From positions 1 to 12,176 of the forward strand of contig CAYLSV010000102.1 in assembly GCA_964386435.1 (NCBI GenBank): a stretch of DNA of 12,176 bases, in the 5' to 3' direction. Position 1 is the stretch's first letter; every line of letters starts with the position of its first letter. The notes under the pieces were generated by a model. That model was not told the DNA's origin. It worked only from the letters and a program-made list of their open reading frames with translations, and did not search any database. This DNA comes from CAYLSV01 sp964386435 (GTDB taxonomy: Bacteria; Planctomycetota; Phycisphaerae; Tepidisphaerales; Tepidisphaeraceae). Made by a program: the position numbers and the translations under genes. Of the stretch, positions 6,572-12,176 are shown in pieces.

Positions 6572-7090
6572 CTAGTAAAATTCGCCGCCGCACTCGTACT
6601 TGCCGTCGGTGCGTTGGCGGCAGGCGACGATGCGGACGCGGCACGACAGTCGCAGTGCCCCACCCGCGATGACCATCCAGTGGGCGGCCCCCTCGGCGAT
6701 CGGTTTGGGGCTGATGAGGCCCACACCGTGGAGCGAGAGGTCGCCCACCCGCACCTGCCCGCCGCCGCCGGGGTTGCCGGGCGTGCGGCTGCTGCTGCCG
6801 GCCGGGCTCAGCCACGCCGAGACGTCCTGCTCGCTGCGGCGGCTGCGTCGGCGCTCCTTGGCGGATTCGGCGCTGAACTGCTCGCCACGCACCCGGTTCG
6901 GGCCGCGGCGTTCCTCGCGGTCGGGCCGCTCAAAGAACGGGCTCACGTCGTCGGTCAGGCACGTCGATGGGTCGGCGAGCGTCGTCACACCCCGAGCATC
7001 GGCCGGATCGCTCGCCACCTGAATCGACCGAAACAGCGGCGCCAGCGGCTTGCCGGCAAATGTGGGGGCGGTGGGGCGGCGGTCCTCCAT
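6572..7090 (-). CDS. PilZ-domain protein (putative c-di-GMP receptor)
   Basis: The product is 172 residues. Residues about 78-172 fit a PilZ barrel: an Arg cluster ERRRSRRSEQ (79-88) supplies the RxxxR motif (Arg80/Arg84 or Arg81/Arg85), and DLSLHGVGL (117-125) supplies the D/NxSxxG motif (Asp117, Ser119, Gly122). Both halves of the known c-di-GMP site are therefore present, so binding is plausible; the match is by motif and is not strong elsewhere. The 1-77 region (MEDRRPTAPTFAGKPLAPLF, then DPADARGVTTLADPSTCL) is unrecognised and probably loosely structured. A Ser/Gly/Pro insert (SPAGSSSRTPGNPGGGG, 95-111) lengthens the loop between the motifs. The C-terminus is very short after the last strand (KYECGGEFY). 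It is divergent from the lipoprotein gene (92 nt between starts) and may share a regulatory region with it. A TGATAA-like -10 lies just upstream on the minus strand. Confidence 0.65.
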   Translation of the reverse strand: MEDRRPTAPTFAGKPLAPLFRSIQVASDPADARGVTTLADPSTCLTDDVSPFFERPDREERRGPNRVRGEQFSAESAKERRRSRRSEQDVSAWLSPAGSSSRTPGNPGGGGQVRVGDLSLHGVGLISPKPIAEGAAHWMVIAGGALRLSCRVRIVACRQRTDGKYECGGEFY

Positions 7091-7182
7091 GCGACCATGT
7101 TATCAGACGTTTCCCGCCCGTTCCCGGTCGCCCGGCCCCGGCCGCGTTGACGAAGCGGCCCCGCCTCCCCACAATGGCCGCG

Positions 7183-8901
7183 ATGACCCGCCCGATCTGC
7201 TCGACCCGACTCGCCGCCCGCGCCCCGATCCTGGCCGCGGCGTTGGCGGGCGTCACGCTTGCCGGCCTCGGCTGCGATGCCGAGGCCGAGGCCCGCCGCG
7301 ATGCCGCCGCCAGCCTCGACAAAGCCTTCGCCCTCGTCGGCACCGGCGAGGCCCAGGCCCGGCAGGAGGCGATCTCCCTGCTTTCCGCCGCCGGCTCCAC
7401 CGACACCGACAACCCCGCCGGCCGCGCCCAGGCCGCCCGGTTGCTGGGCATGGCCGAGCAGATGGCCGGCGACCTCATGGCCGCCGAGGCGTTGGAGCGG
7501 GCCATCGCGGCCGACCGGTTGGCGTTCGAGGTCATGAACGTCGCCGACGTCGCCACCCGCAACGGCCAGAGCGTGCAGGCCATGCGACTCATGGACCCGG
7601 CCCCGACGATCGAACTGGTCAACCGACTCGCCGGCGAGGTGCAGGGCGACGGCGGGGCCGAAACCTGGCAGGCCGCCGACACCGATATGCCAACGCTTGA
7701 GGCCGTGCGGCAGGACGTTAGCCGAATCCGCGGCGAGATCGCGGCCCTGGAGGACGAGGCGAGCAGCCTCGCCACCCGTCAGCGCAACCTGCGCAGCGAG
7801 GCCGCCGATTTGTTCGATCAGGCCGACCGCACCCGCGGCCAGAGTGGCGTCGAGGTGTTCACCCAAGCCGCCGACCGCGAGGCCGAGGCGGGTAAGCTGG
7901 CGGTCGAGACGCTGCGGGTTGAGGGCAAGCTCGAGCCGTTGCGGCTGGAGCTGGAGCAGCTCACGGCCCAGGAAGAAGTGCTGGCCAACACGGTCACGCT
8001 GATGGAGGAGTTGGCCGCCAGCCTCAACGACCGGCAGGAGACGCTCAACCGCGAGATCAGTCAGCAGCAGGCGATTATCGACAGCCTCGCCACCGGCAAC
8101 GAGAACTCGATTGCCGCCGTCGCCGAGGAGTTGGCCGCAATGGTCAGCGGCGAGGAGGGCATCGAGCCGGCGCTGGCGGGGGCGCTCGAAGCCTACGACC
8201 GCGCCGGCCAGCGGTACGCCGAAGCCGCCAGCGCGGCCGGGCAGTACACGCCCGACACCAGCGGCACCGGGCCAGTCGTCGAGGTCCGCAACCGCATCAG
8301 CGGCTTGCTCGCCCGGCCGACGTTCGAGGTGCTCGGCGGCGTCGCCGAGGCCCGTCGCGGCCAAACGCAGGCCAACGCCGCCCTCGCTGCCGGCAACCGC
8401 CTGCTCGCGGCCGAGGCCGTCGCCGCGGCATCGGAGAAGGCCGGCATCACCGTTCCCGACGCTTTGCAGCTTGAGGCCGTTCGCGAGCGGTTTCGCACCC
8501 TCGCTGAGGAGGCCGATGCTTCCCTCGCCGCCGCCGCCGAGACGCTCGAGGGCGTCGCTAACGGCCGCTTCACGAACGTGCCCCGCGAGCGGCAGGACGT
8601 CATCAAATCCGCCGCCCGCACCGGCGCGGCCGCGGCGTTGTTCAACCGGGCCAAGCTCGCCGAACGCCTCGCCGTCGCAGGCGACGGGGGTGCCGTCGAC
8701 CGCGCCACCGAATACACCCAAACCGCCCGCGGTCTCCTCTCCGACCTCGACCCCACCCAAGCCGCCCGCCTCCCAGCCAGCCTCCAAGGCGGCGGCACGA
8801 ACAACCAAGGCGGCGGCTTCGGCGGCGACATTCCGGCCGAAAACCCGGATGCAGAGATTGACGCCCCGGCCGACGATCAGCCGTCGGAAGACGAGGAGTG
8901 A
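7183..8901 (+). CDS. Large Ala-rich coiled-coil lipoprotein of unknown function
   Basis: The product is 572 residues from ATG 7183; ATG 7174, three codons upstream, is an equal candidate. The leader MTRPICSTRLAARAPILAAA with LAGVTLAGLGC ends at Cys31 followed by Asp. The -3 residue is Gly rather than Leu, so the lipobox is imperfect, and the protein may instead be a signal-peptidase-I substrate. Residues about 35-160 look like short helical repeats (TPR- or SEL-like pattern, not assignable). Residues about 170-305 are a long coiled coil (VRQDVSRIRGEIAALEDEAS and onward to ISQQQAIIDSLAT). More Ala/Glu helices follow to about 535, then a Gly/Asn linker (GGGTNNQGGGFGGD) and an acidic tail. I recognise no family; it is presumably a periplasmic scaffold or envelope spacer. 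TTGAC at 7147-7151 with CACAAT at 7170-7175 could be a promoter, which would make ATG 7183 nearly leaderless; this is weak evidence. It converges with the membrane gene 23 nt downstream. Confidence 0.75.
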   Translation: MTRPICSTRLAARAPILAAALAGVTLAGLGCDAEAEARRDAAASLDKAFALVGTGEAQARQEAISLLSAAGSTDTDNPAGRAQAARLLGMAEQMAGDLMAAEALERAIAADRLAFEVMNVADVATRNGQSVQAMRLMDPAPTIELVNRLAGEVQGDGGAETWQAADTDMPTLEAVRQDVSRIRGEIAALEDEASSLATRQRNLRSEAADLFDQADRTRGQSGVEVFTQAADREAEAGKLAVETLRVEGKLEPLRLELEQLTAQEEVLANTVTLMEELAASLNDRQETLNREISQQQAIIDSLATGNENSIAAVAEELAAMVSGEEGIEPALAGALEAYDRAGQRYAEAASAAGQYTPDTSGTGPVVEVRNRISGLLARPTFEVLGGVAEARRGQTQANAALAAGNRLLAAEAVAAASEKAGITVPDALQLEAVRERFRTLAEEADASLAAAAETLEGVANGRFTNVPRERQDVIKSAARTGAAAALFNRAKLAERLAVAGDGGAVDRATEYTQTARGLLSDLDPTQAARLPASLQGGGTNNQGGGFGGDIPAENPDAEIDAPADDQPSEDEE

Positions 8902-8924
8902 GCACCGTCATGGGACGAAGTGCA

Positions 8925-9437
8925 TCAGGACAAGCGCGAAAAAGCTGGCCGTAGTTGCGTCGCCGTGGCGGCGAGAGTGGCGGCGGTGCCGAGAGCAGCC
9001 GCGGTTGCGACTGCGGCGACGGTGATGCCCGCAGCGCCATCGAGTCGCCACACGAGCACCAACGGCACCCCACGGCTGAAGCAGGCGGTAAAAATGGCCA
9101 CCATGATGACAATGAAGCCGACGATGCTCCACGCCCGGCCGAGCGCCGACGTCCTGGCGAGACCGGCGGCTCGAGCGACGTCCGCCACCCGCCGAACGAG
9201 CAGCACGATCAAAGCCGCCTGCCCGAGCTGAGCCACCGCGGCAATCAGTACCGGAAGGTCCACCAGCATCATTTCAAGCTGCGACACGGAGGCCACAGTG
9301 AGCGTGCCGATGAGCGTGGACGGCAGCACGGTGAGGATTCGCGCCACCCACGCACCGCGGCTGATGGCAAGGCCGTGGCGTCGTCGGCCGGTCATGAGCC
9401 AAAGGGAGATGCTCAGCAGCGTTGCCGGGAACAGCAT
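8925..9437 (-). CDS. Multi-TM membrane protein, C-terminal portion of an interrupted gene
   Basis: This frame encodes 170 residues with about five hydrophobic segments: MLFPATLLSISLWLM (1-15), ILTVLPSTLIGTLTVASV (about 34-51), LPVLIAAVAQLGQAALIVLL (about 61-80), AWSIVGFIVIMVAIFTACF (about 102-120) and GITVAAVATAAALGTAATLA near the end. It is in exactly the same frame as the zinc-ribbon ORF upstream (9755 to 9468), separated only by TAG 9468-9470 and ten codons reading RLAYLAWGLG. Those codons extend the first hydrophobic segment upstream, so the original start was almost certainly at 9755. If the TAG is real, ATG 9437 could still be used, since GGGGA lies about 7 nt before it. I recognise no family. 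It may be a small integral membrane protein of unknown role. Confidence 0.6.
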   Translation of the reverse strand: MLFPATLLSISLWLMTGRRRHGLAISRGAWVARILTVLPSTLIGTLTVASVSQLEMMLVDLPVLIAAVAQLGQAALIVLLVRRVADVARAAGLARTSALGRAWSIVGFIVIMVAIFTACFSRGVPLVLVWRLDGAAGITVAAVATAAALGTAATLAATATQLRPAFSRLS

Positions 9438-9467
9438 GCCAAGTCCCCAGGCGAGGTACGCGAGCCG

Positions 9468-9755
9468 CTACTCAGCGGGCGAGCCGCCGTCATCAAACAA
9501 TGGCCGCAGCATCCAGCCGCCGACCGCCAGCCCTGGTGGCAGGAGCATTGCTGCGACGGCCGCCGTTACCGTGCCTAGGATGAGTCGAGACTGCCACCGC
9601 GCGTCGCCCTCTGCGAGGCCGACGTGCAGCTGCCGCGCCTCGCCGACCGGCAGCCCGCAGCCGCGGCAGAAGTCGATAGCCTGCAGCCCGGCCAGCGGCC
9701 GGTCACAGCGGACGCACCGATCGACGCCTAACTTGGCGGCATATTCCAACGGCAC
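9468..9755 (-). CDS. Zinc-ribbon membrane protein, N-terminal portion ended by in-frame TAG
   Basis: This is 95 residues from a GTG start at 9755 to TAG at 9468-9470. It has a double-CxxC zinc ribbon near the N-terminus: RCVRCDRPLAG (Cys14, Cys17) and DFCRGCGLPVGEARQ (Cys30, Cys33), a common cytosolic metal-binding knuckle on bacterial membrane proteins. One hydrophobic segment follows (LILGTVTAAVAAMLLPPGLAVGGWML, about 59-84, which is longer than the portion most likely to span). The reading frame continues without shift into the multi-TM segment downstream, so intact the gene would encode about 276 residues: a cytosolic zinc ribbon followed by roughly six TM helices. The function is unknown. 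The upstream spacer 9756-9859 is shared with the divergent DinB gene. Confidence 0.62.
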   Translation of the reverse strand: MPLEYAAKLGVDRCVRCDRPLAGLQAIDFCRGCGLPVGEARQLHVGLAEGDARWQSRLILGTVTAAVAAMLLPPGLAVGGWMLRPLFDDGGSPAE

Positions 9756-9794
9756 GTCTGTATCCTATCATCGGCCCTGTTAAGTCCGATCGAC

Positions 9795-9811
9795 CCGGTG
9801 TGGGCTTGAGA
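9795..9811. repeat. Decayed copy of a spacer repeat
   Basis: The 11 bases ccggtgtgggc match 4204-4214 exactly, and the following six bases differ at only two positions (ttgaga against ctggga). Both copies are in spacers. The hairpin partner gcccac seen at 4225-4230 is missing here, so this looks like a truncated or diverged relative. It lies in the divergent region between the zinc-ribbon gene and the DinB gene. Confidence 0.35.
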
Positions 9812-9859
9812 AGCATGCTCCGAACCCGATCCGGCACTCGTTAACGTGGGGAAGCGATT

Positions 9860-10348
9860 GTGACCGGCCAGCCACTCGACATCCTCATCGCCCACGACGC
9901 CTGGGCCACGGGCCGCGTGCTCGACCGGTGCCGCTCGCTCTCATTGGGCGACTTTCACCGGGAGTTCGACATCGGCATCGGCTCGCTGCACGATACGCTG
10001 CGGCACAACCTGAACTGCATGATCGGCTGGTGTGCCGCCGTCCGCGGCGATGCGTGGCCGGCGCGGGATGAGGCGATCTACGCCGTTGACGACTTCGCCA
10101 CCGCCTTCGCCGCCGCGACGGCCGAGGTCCGCCGACTCGCCGCCGGCGATCTGGACGAACGGCTCACCCGCGGCGACGCCATGTTCACCCGCGGCGGCAT
10201 GCTCACCCACCTGCTCGTGCACGGCACCCACCACCGGGCCCAGTGCCTGAACATTTTCCGCCAACTCGGCGACCGTGAGCCGCTGCGGCTGGACGTGATC
10301 CACTGGCAACGCACGGCCGACATGTTTACCGCAACGGAGTCGCGTTGA
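9860..10348 (+). CDS. DinB-family putative metal-dependent protein
   Basis: The product is 162 residues of the DinB/YfiT four-helix-bundle superfamily, whose members are metal-dependent thiol transferases, hydrolases or uncharacterised damage-inducible proteins. The three expected histidine ligands are present: His49 in SLHDTLRHNLNCMIGW, and His121 and His125 in LLVHGTHHRAQCLNIFRQLG. The N-terminal helix (LDILIAHDAWATGRVLDRCR) and the 'HGTHHRAQ' helix are typical. The particular reaction cannot be read from sequence. The gene starts at GTG 9860, five nt after GGGGAAG (9848-9854), which acts as a Shine-Dalgarno sequence and decides the start. Its TGA overlaps the ATG of the sulfotransferase gene by one base (TGATG), so the two are translationally coupled. 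Confidence 0.85.
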   Translation: MTGQPLDILIAHDAWATGRVLDRCRSLSLGDFHREFDIGIGSLHDTLRHNLNCMIGWCAAVRGDAWPARDEAIYAVDDFATAFAAATAEVRRLAAGDLDERLTRGDAMFTRGGMLTHLLVHGTHHRAQCLNIFRQLGDREPLRLDVIHWQRTADMFTATESR

Positions 10349-11274
10349 TGGCCGACTCGACGCGCAAGCCCAACTTGTTCATCGTCGGCGCCGCCAAGTG
10401 CGGCACGACATCGATGTTCAACTACCTCCAGGCCCACCCGCAGATCGCCATGTCCCGCGGCCGCAAGGAGCCGCACTACTTCGCCCGCGACCTGAACTTC
10501 TCCGACGTCTGGCGGACCCACACGCTCGACGAATACCTCGCCCGCTTCAATCATGCCACCACCGAGCCGTGGATCGGCGAGGGGTCGGTCTGGTACCTGC
10601 AGTCGAAGACCGCCCCGCACGAGATCCTGGAATTTGCCGACGACCCGCGGGCGATCATCATGCTCCGCGACCCGGTGGAGACGGTTATCTCGCTGCACAA
10701 GCAGCTCGTCTACGGCGGTGACGAGGATCTGGAAGACTTGCGGCAGGCCCTCGACGCCGAGGCCGACCGGGCGGCGGGTCGGCGCCTGCCGGCGGGGGCG
10801 CGGGTGCCCGACGGCTTGCGCTACCGGTGGGCGTGCGACTTCGAGCCCTACGTGCGGCACTGGTTCGACGTGCTCGGCCGCGACCGGGTGCTAACGCTTC
10901 TGCACGAGGATCTGCGCCGCGACGTCGCCGGGGAGTACGCGAAGGTGCTGCGGTTTCTGGCCGTCGATGAGACGTTTCGGCCGGCGTTCGAAGTGCACAA
11001 CCAGAGCGCCGGGCGGGTGGTGCAGAACCTGGGCCTCAAGCGGTGGTTGAACCGCCAGCCGCTGTGGTTCAACCGCTTGGCGAGCAAGGTGCCCGCCCAC
11101 TGGCGGAGCGGCGTCGGCAAGCTCGCGGCGAAGCTGACGCCGGGCCGCCGCCTCGAACCTCAGCCGGTGCCGCCGGAGCTCAAGGCGGAGTTGCGGGCGC
11201 ACTTCACGCCCATGGTCCACCGTCTGAGCGACTTGATCGGCCGCGATTTGTCCCACTGGACCCGGCCCTCGTGA
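10348..11274 (+). CDS. PAPS-dependent sulfotransferase domain protein
   Basis: This 308-residue cytosolic-type enzyme is predicted to transfer sulfate from 3'-phosphoadenosine-5'-phosphosulfate to a hydroxyl or amine. The 5'-phosphosulfate loop is at the N-terminus, FIVGAAKCGTTSMFNYLQAH (11-30), with Lys17 and Thr20-Ser22. The 3'-phosphate site is IIMLRDPVETVISLHKQL with Arg107 and Ser115. EPHYFARDL and the acceptor-side block GEGSVWYLQSKTAPHEIL are typical of heparan/NodH-like bacterial sulfotransferases; the acceptor is unknown, possibly a polysaccharide or lipid. The C-terminal part has a basic patch and WLNRQPLWFNRLASKVPAHW. ATG 10348 shares its A with the DinB stop and has GGAG at 10336-10339, so it is preferred over a TTG at 10345. 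It is probably co-expressed with DinB. The TPP riboswitch starts 26 nt after its stop. Confidence 0.9.
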   Translation: MADSTRKPNLFIVGAAKCGTTSMFNYLQAHPQIAMSRGRKEPHYFARDLNFSDVWRTHTLDEYLARFNHATTEPWIGEGSVWYLQSKTAPHEILEFADDPRAIIMLRDPVETVISLHKQLVYGGDEDLEDLRQALDAEADRAAGRRLPAGARVPDGLRYRWACDFEPYVRHWFDVLGRDRVLTLLHEDLRRDVAGEYAKVLRFLAVDETFRPAFEVHNQSAGRVVQNLGLKRWLNRQPLWFNRLASKVPAHWRSGVGKLAAKLTPGRRLEPQPVPPELKAELRAHFTPMVHRLSDLIGRDLSHWTRPS

Positions 11275-11300
11275 TTCGACCGCCAACCTCGGCTACCATG

Positions 11301-11389
11301 GCCCGTCGCTAGGGGCGGCCGCATGGTGCGGCCTGAGATGCACCCTTGGAACCTGACCCGGATCATGCCGGCGTAGGGAAGCGGCGGGC
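11301..11389 (+). promoter_or_regulatory. TPP riboswitch (THI element) aptamer
   Basis: The thi-box core is clear: CTGAGATGCACCC (11333-11345), ACCTGACCCGGATCATGCCG (11351-11370), then GCGTAGGGAAG. Closing stem P1 pairs gcccgtcgct (11301-11310) with agcggcgggc (11380-11389), ten pairs with one G-U. P3 is ggccgc (11317-11322) with gcggcc (11328-11333) closed by a five-base loop. These elements bind thiamine pyrophosphate and lower expression of thiamine genes. The gene immediately downstream is thiC, the most usual target. A TACCAT-like -10 is at 11294-11299, too close to P1 for certainty. Confidence 0.97.
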
Positions 11390-11450
11390 AGCCGAGGTCG
11401 GACCTTCGCCCGTCGTTGCCGTTGCGCCGTCTCCTTCACGAGCCGCAACG
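11380..11450 (+). promoter_or_regulatory. Putative expression platform of the TPP riboswitch
   Basis: Two structures can form after the aptamer. First, gcccgtcgtt (11408-11417) nearly repeats the 5' strand of P1, so the 3' P1 strand (11380-11389) can pair with it instead (ten pairs, two G-U, 18-nt loop). This would be mutually exclusive with P1. Second, cgttgcg (11420-11426) pairs perfectly with cgcaacg (11444-11450), ending two bases before the thiC ATG at 11453. No T-tract follows either hairpin, so control of translation initiation seems more likely than intrinsic termination. The pairing is read by eye and its energetics were not computed. Confidence 0.45.
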
Positions 11451-11452
11451 CG

Positions 11453-12176
11453 ATGACCCAGCCCAACGACCCCGCCCTCCGCCCCGAAGCCGATCACCGC
11501 CCGGAAGCCGATCACCGCCCGTGGCAACTCCCGCCCATCGGCGGCAACCCCGGCCACACCACGGGCGTCACCACCCCCGGCAGCTTCGCCAACCCCAGCG
11601 ACATCGGCGGCCCGCTGTCTTTCAGCAGCCCCGACTCCCGCGACATGCCCGCCCCGAGCGACAAGACGGCGTGGGACTTCCTGCCCAACGGGTGGAGTTT
11701 CAGCATCCAACGGGTGCAACGGGATGCAACGCAACCAATCGATCACGCCGCCGCACCGTGGCGCGTTGGCGATGCCATCGCGTTCTGCGACTCGACACTG
11801 CCGGACGATCGCGTACGCATGGTCAACGTGCCCGCCGACTTCCAGCCCTCCACCCAGCTTGAACACGCCCGCCTCGGCACCATCACCCCGGAGATGCACC
11901 GCGTGGCCGAGCGTGAGCCGCACCTCACCGCGGCCCAGATCCGCGACGAGGTTGCCGCCGGTCGCATGGTCATCCCGGCCAACAAACAACACCTCAAGCA
12001 CAAGCTCGACCCCATGTGCATCGGCCGGGCCAGCAAGACGAAGGTCAACGCCAATATGGGCGCCAGCCCCGTCTCCAGCGGCACCGAGGAGGAGATCGAG
12101 AAACTCAAGTGGGCCGAGAAATGGGGCGGCGACACCGTCATGGACCTCTCCACCGGCGGCGACCTCGACGCCACCC
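11453..12176 (+). CDS. thiC: Phosphomethylpyrimidine synthase ThiC (partial, 5' part)
   Basis: ThiC is a radical-SAM enzyme that converts aminoimidazole ribotide to HMP phosphate in thiamine synthesis. The frame is open from ATG 11453 to the window edge (241 complete codons). The core begins near residue 138 with HARLGTITPEMHRVAERE, then RDEVAAGRMVIPANKQH, DPMCIGRASKTKVNANMG, ASPVSSGTEEEIEKLKWAEK and WGGDTVMDLSTGGDLDAT, all family blocks. The C-terminal iron-sulfur CxxCxxxxC motif is beyond the window. Residues 1-136 are shorter than and unlike the N-terminal domain of E. coli ThiC. They include a tandem 18-bp repeat (11480-11515, encoding RPEADH twice) and a Pro/Ser/Gly-rich stretch, then DFLPNGWSFSIQRVQRDAT. 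The TPP riboswitch directly upstream supports the assignment. No clear Shine-Dalgarno sequence is visible; a hairpin ends just before the start. Confidence 0.95.
   Translation, partial: MTQPNDPALRPEADHRPEADHRPWQLPPIGGNPGHTTGVTTPGSFANPSDIGGPLSFSSPDSRDMPAPSDKTAWDFLPNGWSFSIQRVQRDATQPIDHAAAPWRVGDAIAFCDSTLPDDRVRMVNVPADFQPSTQLEHARLGTITPEMHRVAEREPHLTAAQIRDEVAAGRMVIPANKQHLKHKLDPMCIGRASKTKVNANMGASPVSSGTEEEIEKLKWAEKWGGDTVMDLSTGGDLDAT
11480..11515 (+). repeat. Tandem 18-bp direct repeat inside thiC
   Basis: Two adjacent 18-bp units, 11480-11497 and 11498-11515, differ at one base (cgccccgaa against cgcccggaa). They are followed by a third partial cgcccg. The unit keeps frame and encodes Arg-Pro-Glu-Ala-Asp-His twice, so the unit number can change without disrupting the gene. 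It lies in the poorly conserved N-terminal tail of ThiC. Confidence 0.9.

Noticed and set aside
6985..8808. Minus-strand open frame of 607 codons opposite the coiled-coil lipoprotein
   Set aside because: Its length reflects high GC at third positions. The composition is Gly/Leu/Val/Arg-rich without family features, whereas the plus strand has a signal peptide and coiled coil.
8955..9578. Plus-strand open frame of 207 codons opposite the interrupted membrane gene
   Set aside because: It is His/Arg/Gly/Asp-rich and hydrophilic throughout, as expected of the reverse of a hydrophobic gene; no recognisable domain.
11453..12176. Idea that thiC is frameshifted in its odd N-terminal region
   Set aside because: The frame is open and continuous from the ATG to the window edge and reaches the conserved core without a shift.

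Overview
The window is a GC-rich stretch of ordinary bacterial chromosome, densely coding and with third codon positions dominated by G and C. The gene mix fits a member of the Planctomycetota, perhaps Phycisphaerae: a SOUL-family protein behind a 'TTQP' leader, a DUF4240 protein, a CxxCxxCC protein, a large coiled-coil lipoprotein, weak Shine-Dalgarno signals, and spacers carrying palindromic repeats. That placement is inference from style; no marker gene here settles it. I see no rRNA, tRNA, CRISPR array, transposase, integrase or phage gene.

Layout. Positions 1-957 (+) hold the tail of an unrecognised gene followed 12 nt later by an exported SOUL heme-binding-like protein. Positions 1043-4156 (+) hold a proteostasis pair, an Hsp20 small heat-shock protein and an ATP-dependent Lon protease with all catalytic motifs. 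A 205-nt spacer (4157-4361) contains a perfect 32-bp inverted repeat and two further hairpin elements. Positions 4362-5807 (+) hold an M28 zinc aminopeptidase whose frame has lost its expected stop and runs on through the next gene, a DUF4240 protein (5279-5797). A hairpin-rich spacer separates this from two minus-strand genes: a CxxCxxCC (YkgJ-type) metal-binding protein (5919-6455) and a PilZ-domain protein (6572-7090). Between those two lies a second palindromic repeat.

Divergent from the PilZ gene is a long alanine-rich coiled-coil lipoprotein (7183-8901, +). Convergent with it is a minus-strand zinc-ribbon and multi-TM membrane protein (9755 down to 8925), cut in two by a single in-frame TAG codon. 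On the plus strand there follows a tightly coupled pair, a DinB-family protein and a PAPS-type sulfotransferase, overlapping as TGATG. The window ends with a well-formed TPP riboswitch (11301-11389) controlling thiC, of which the first 241 codons are present.

How the genes relate. Hsp20 and Lon plausibly act together on damaged proteins (holdase and protease). The TPP riboswitch gives feedback control of thiamine pyrimidine synthesis through ThiC. The DinB and sulfotransferase genes are probably translated together, but no shared pathway is evident. The other genes look functionally independent.

I did not find a convincing new multi-gene system. The points most worth a second look are the amber-interrupted membrane gene, the stop-less M28 gene, the palindromic spacer repeats, the apparent two-state switch downstream of the TPP aptamer, and the unusual N-terminal region of ThiC.
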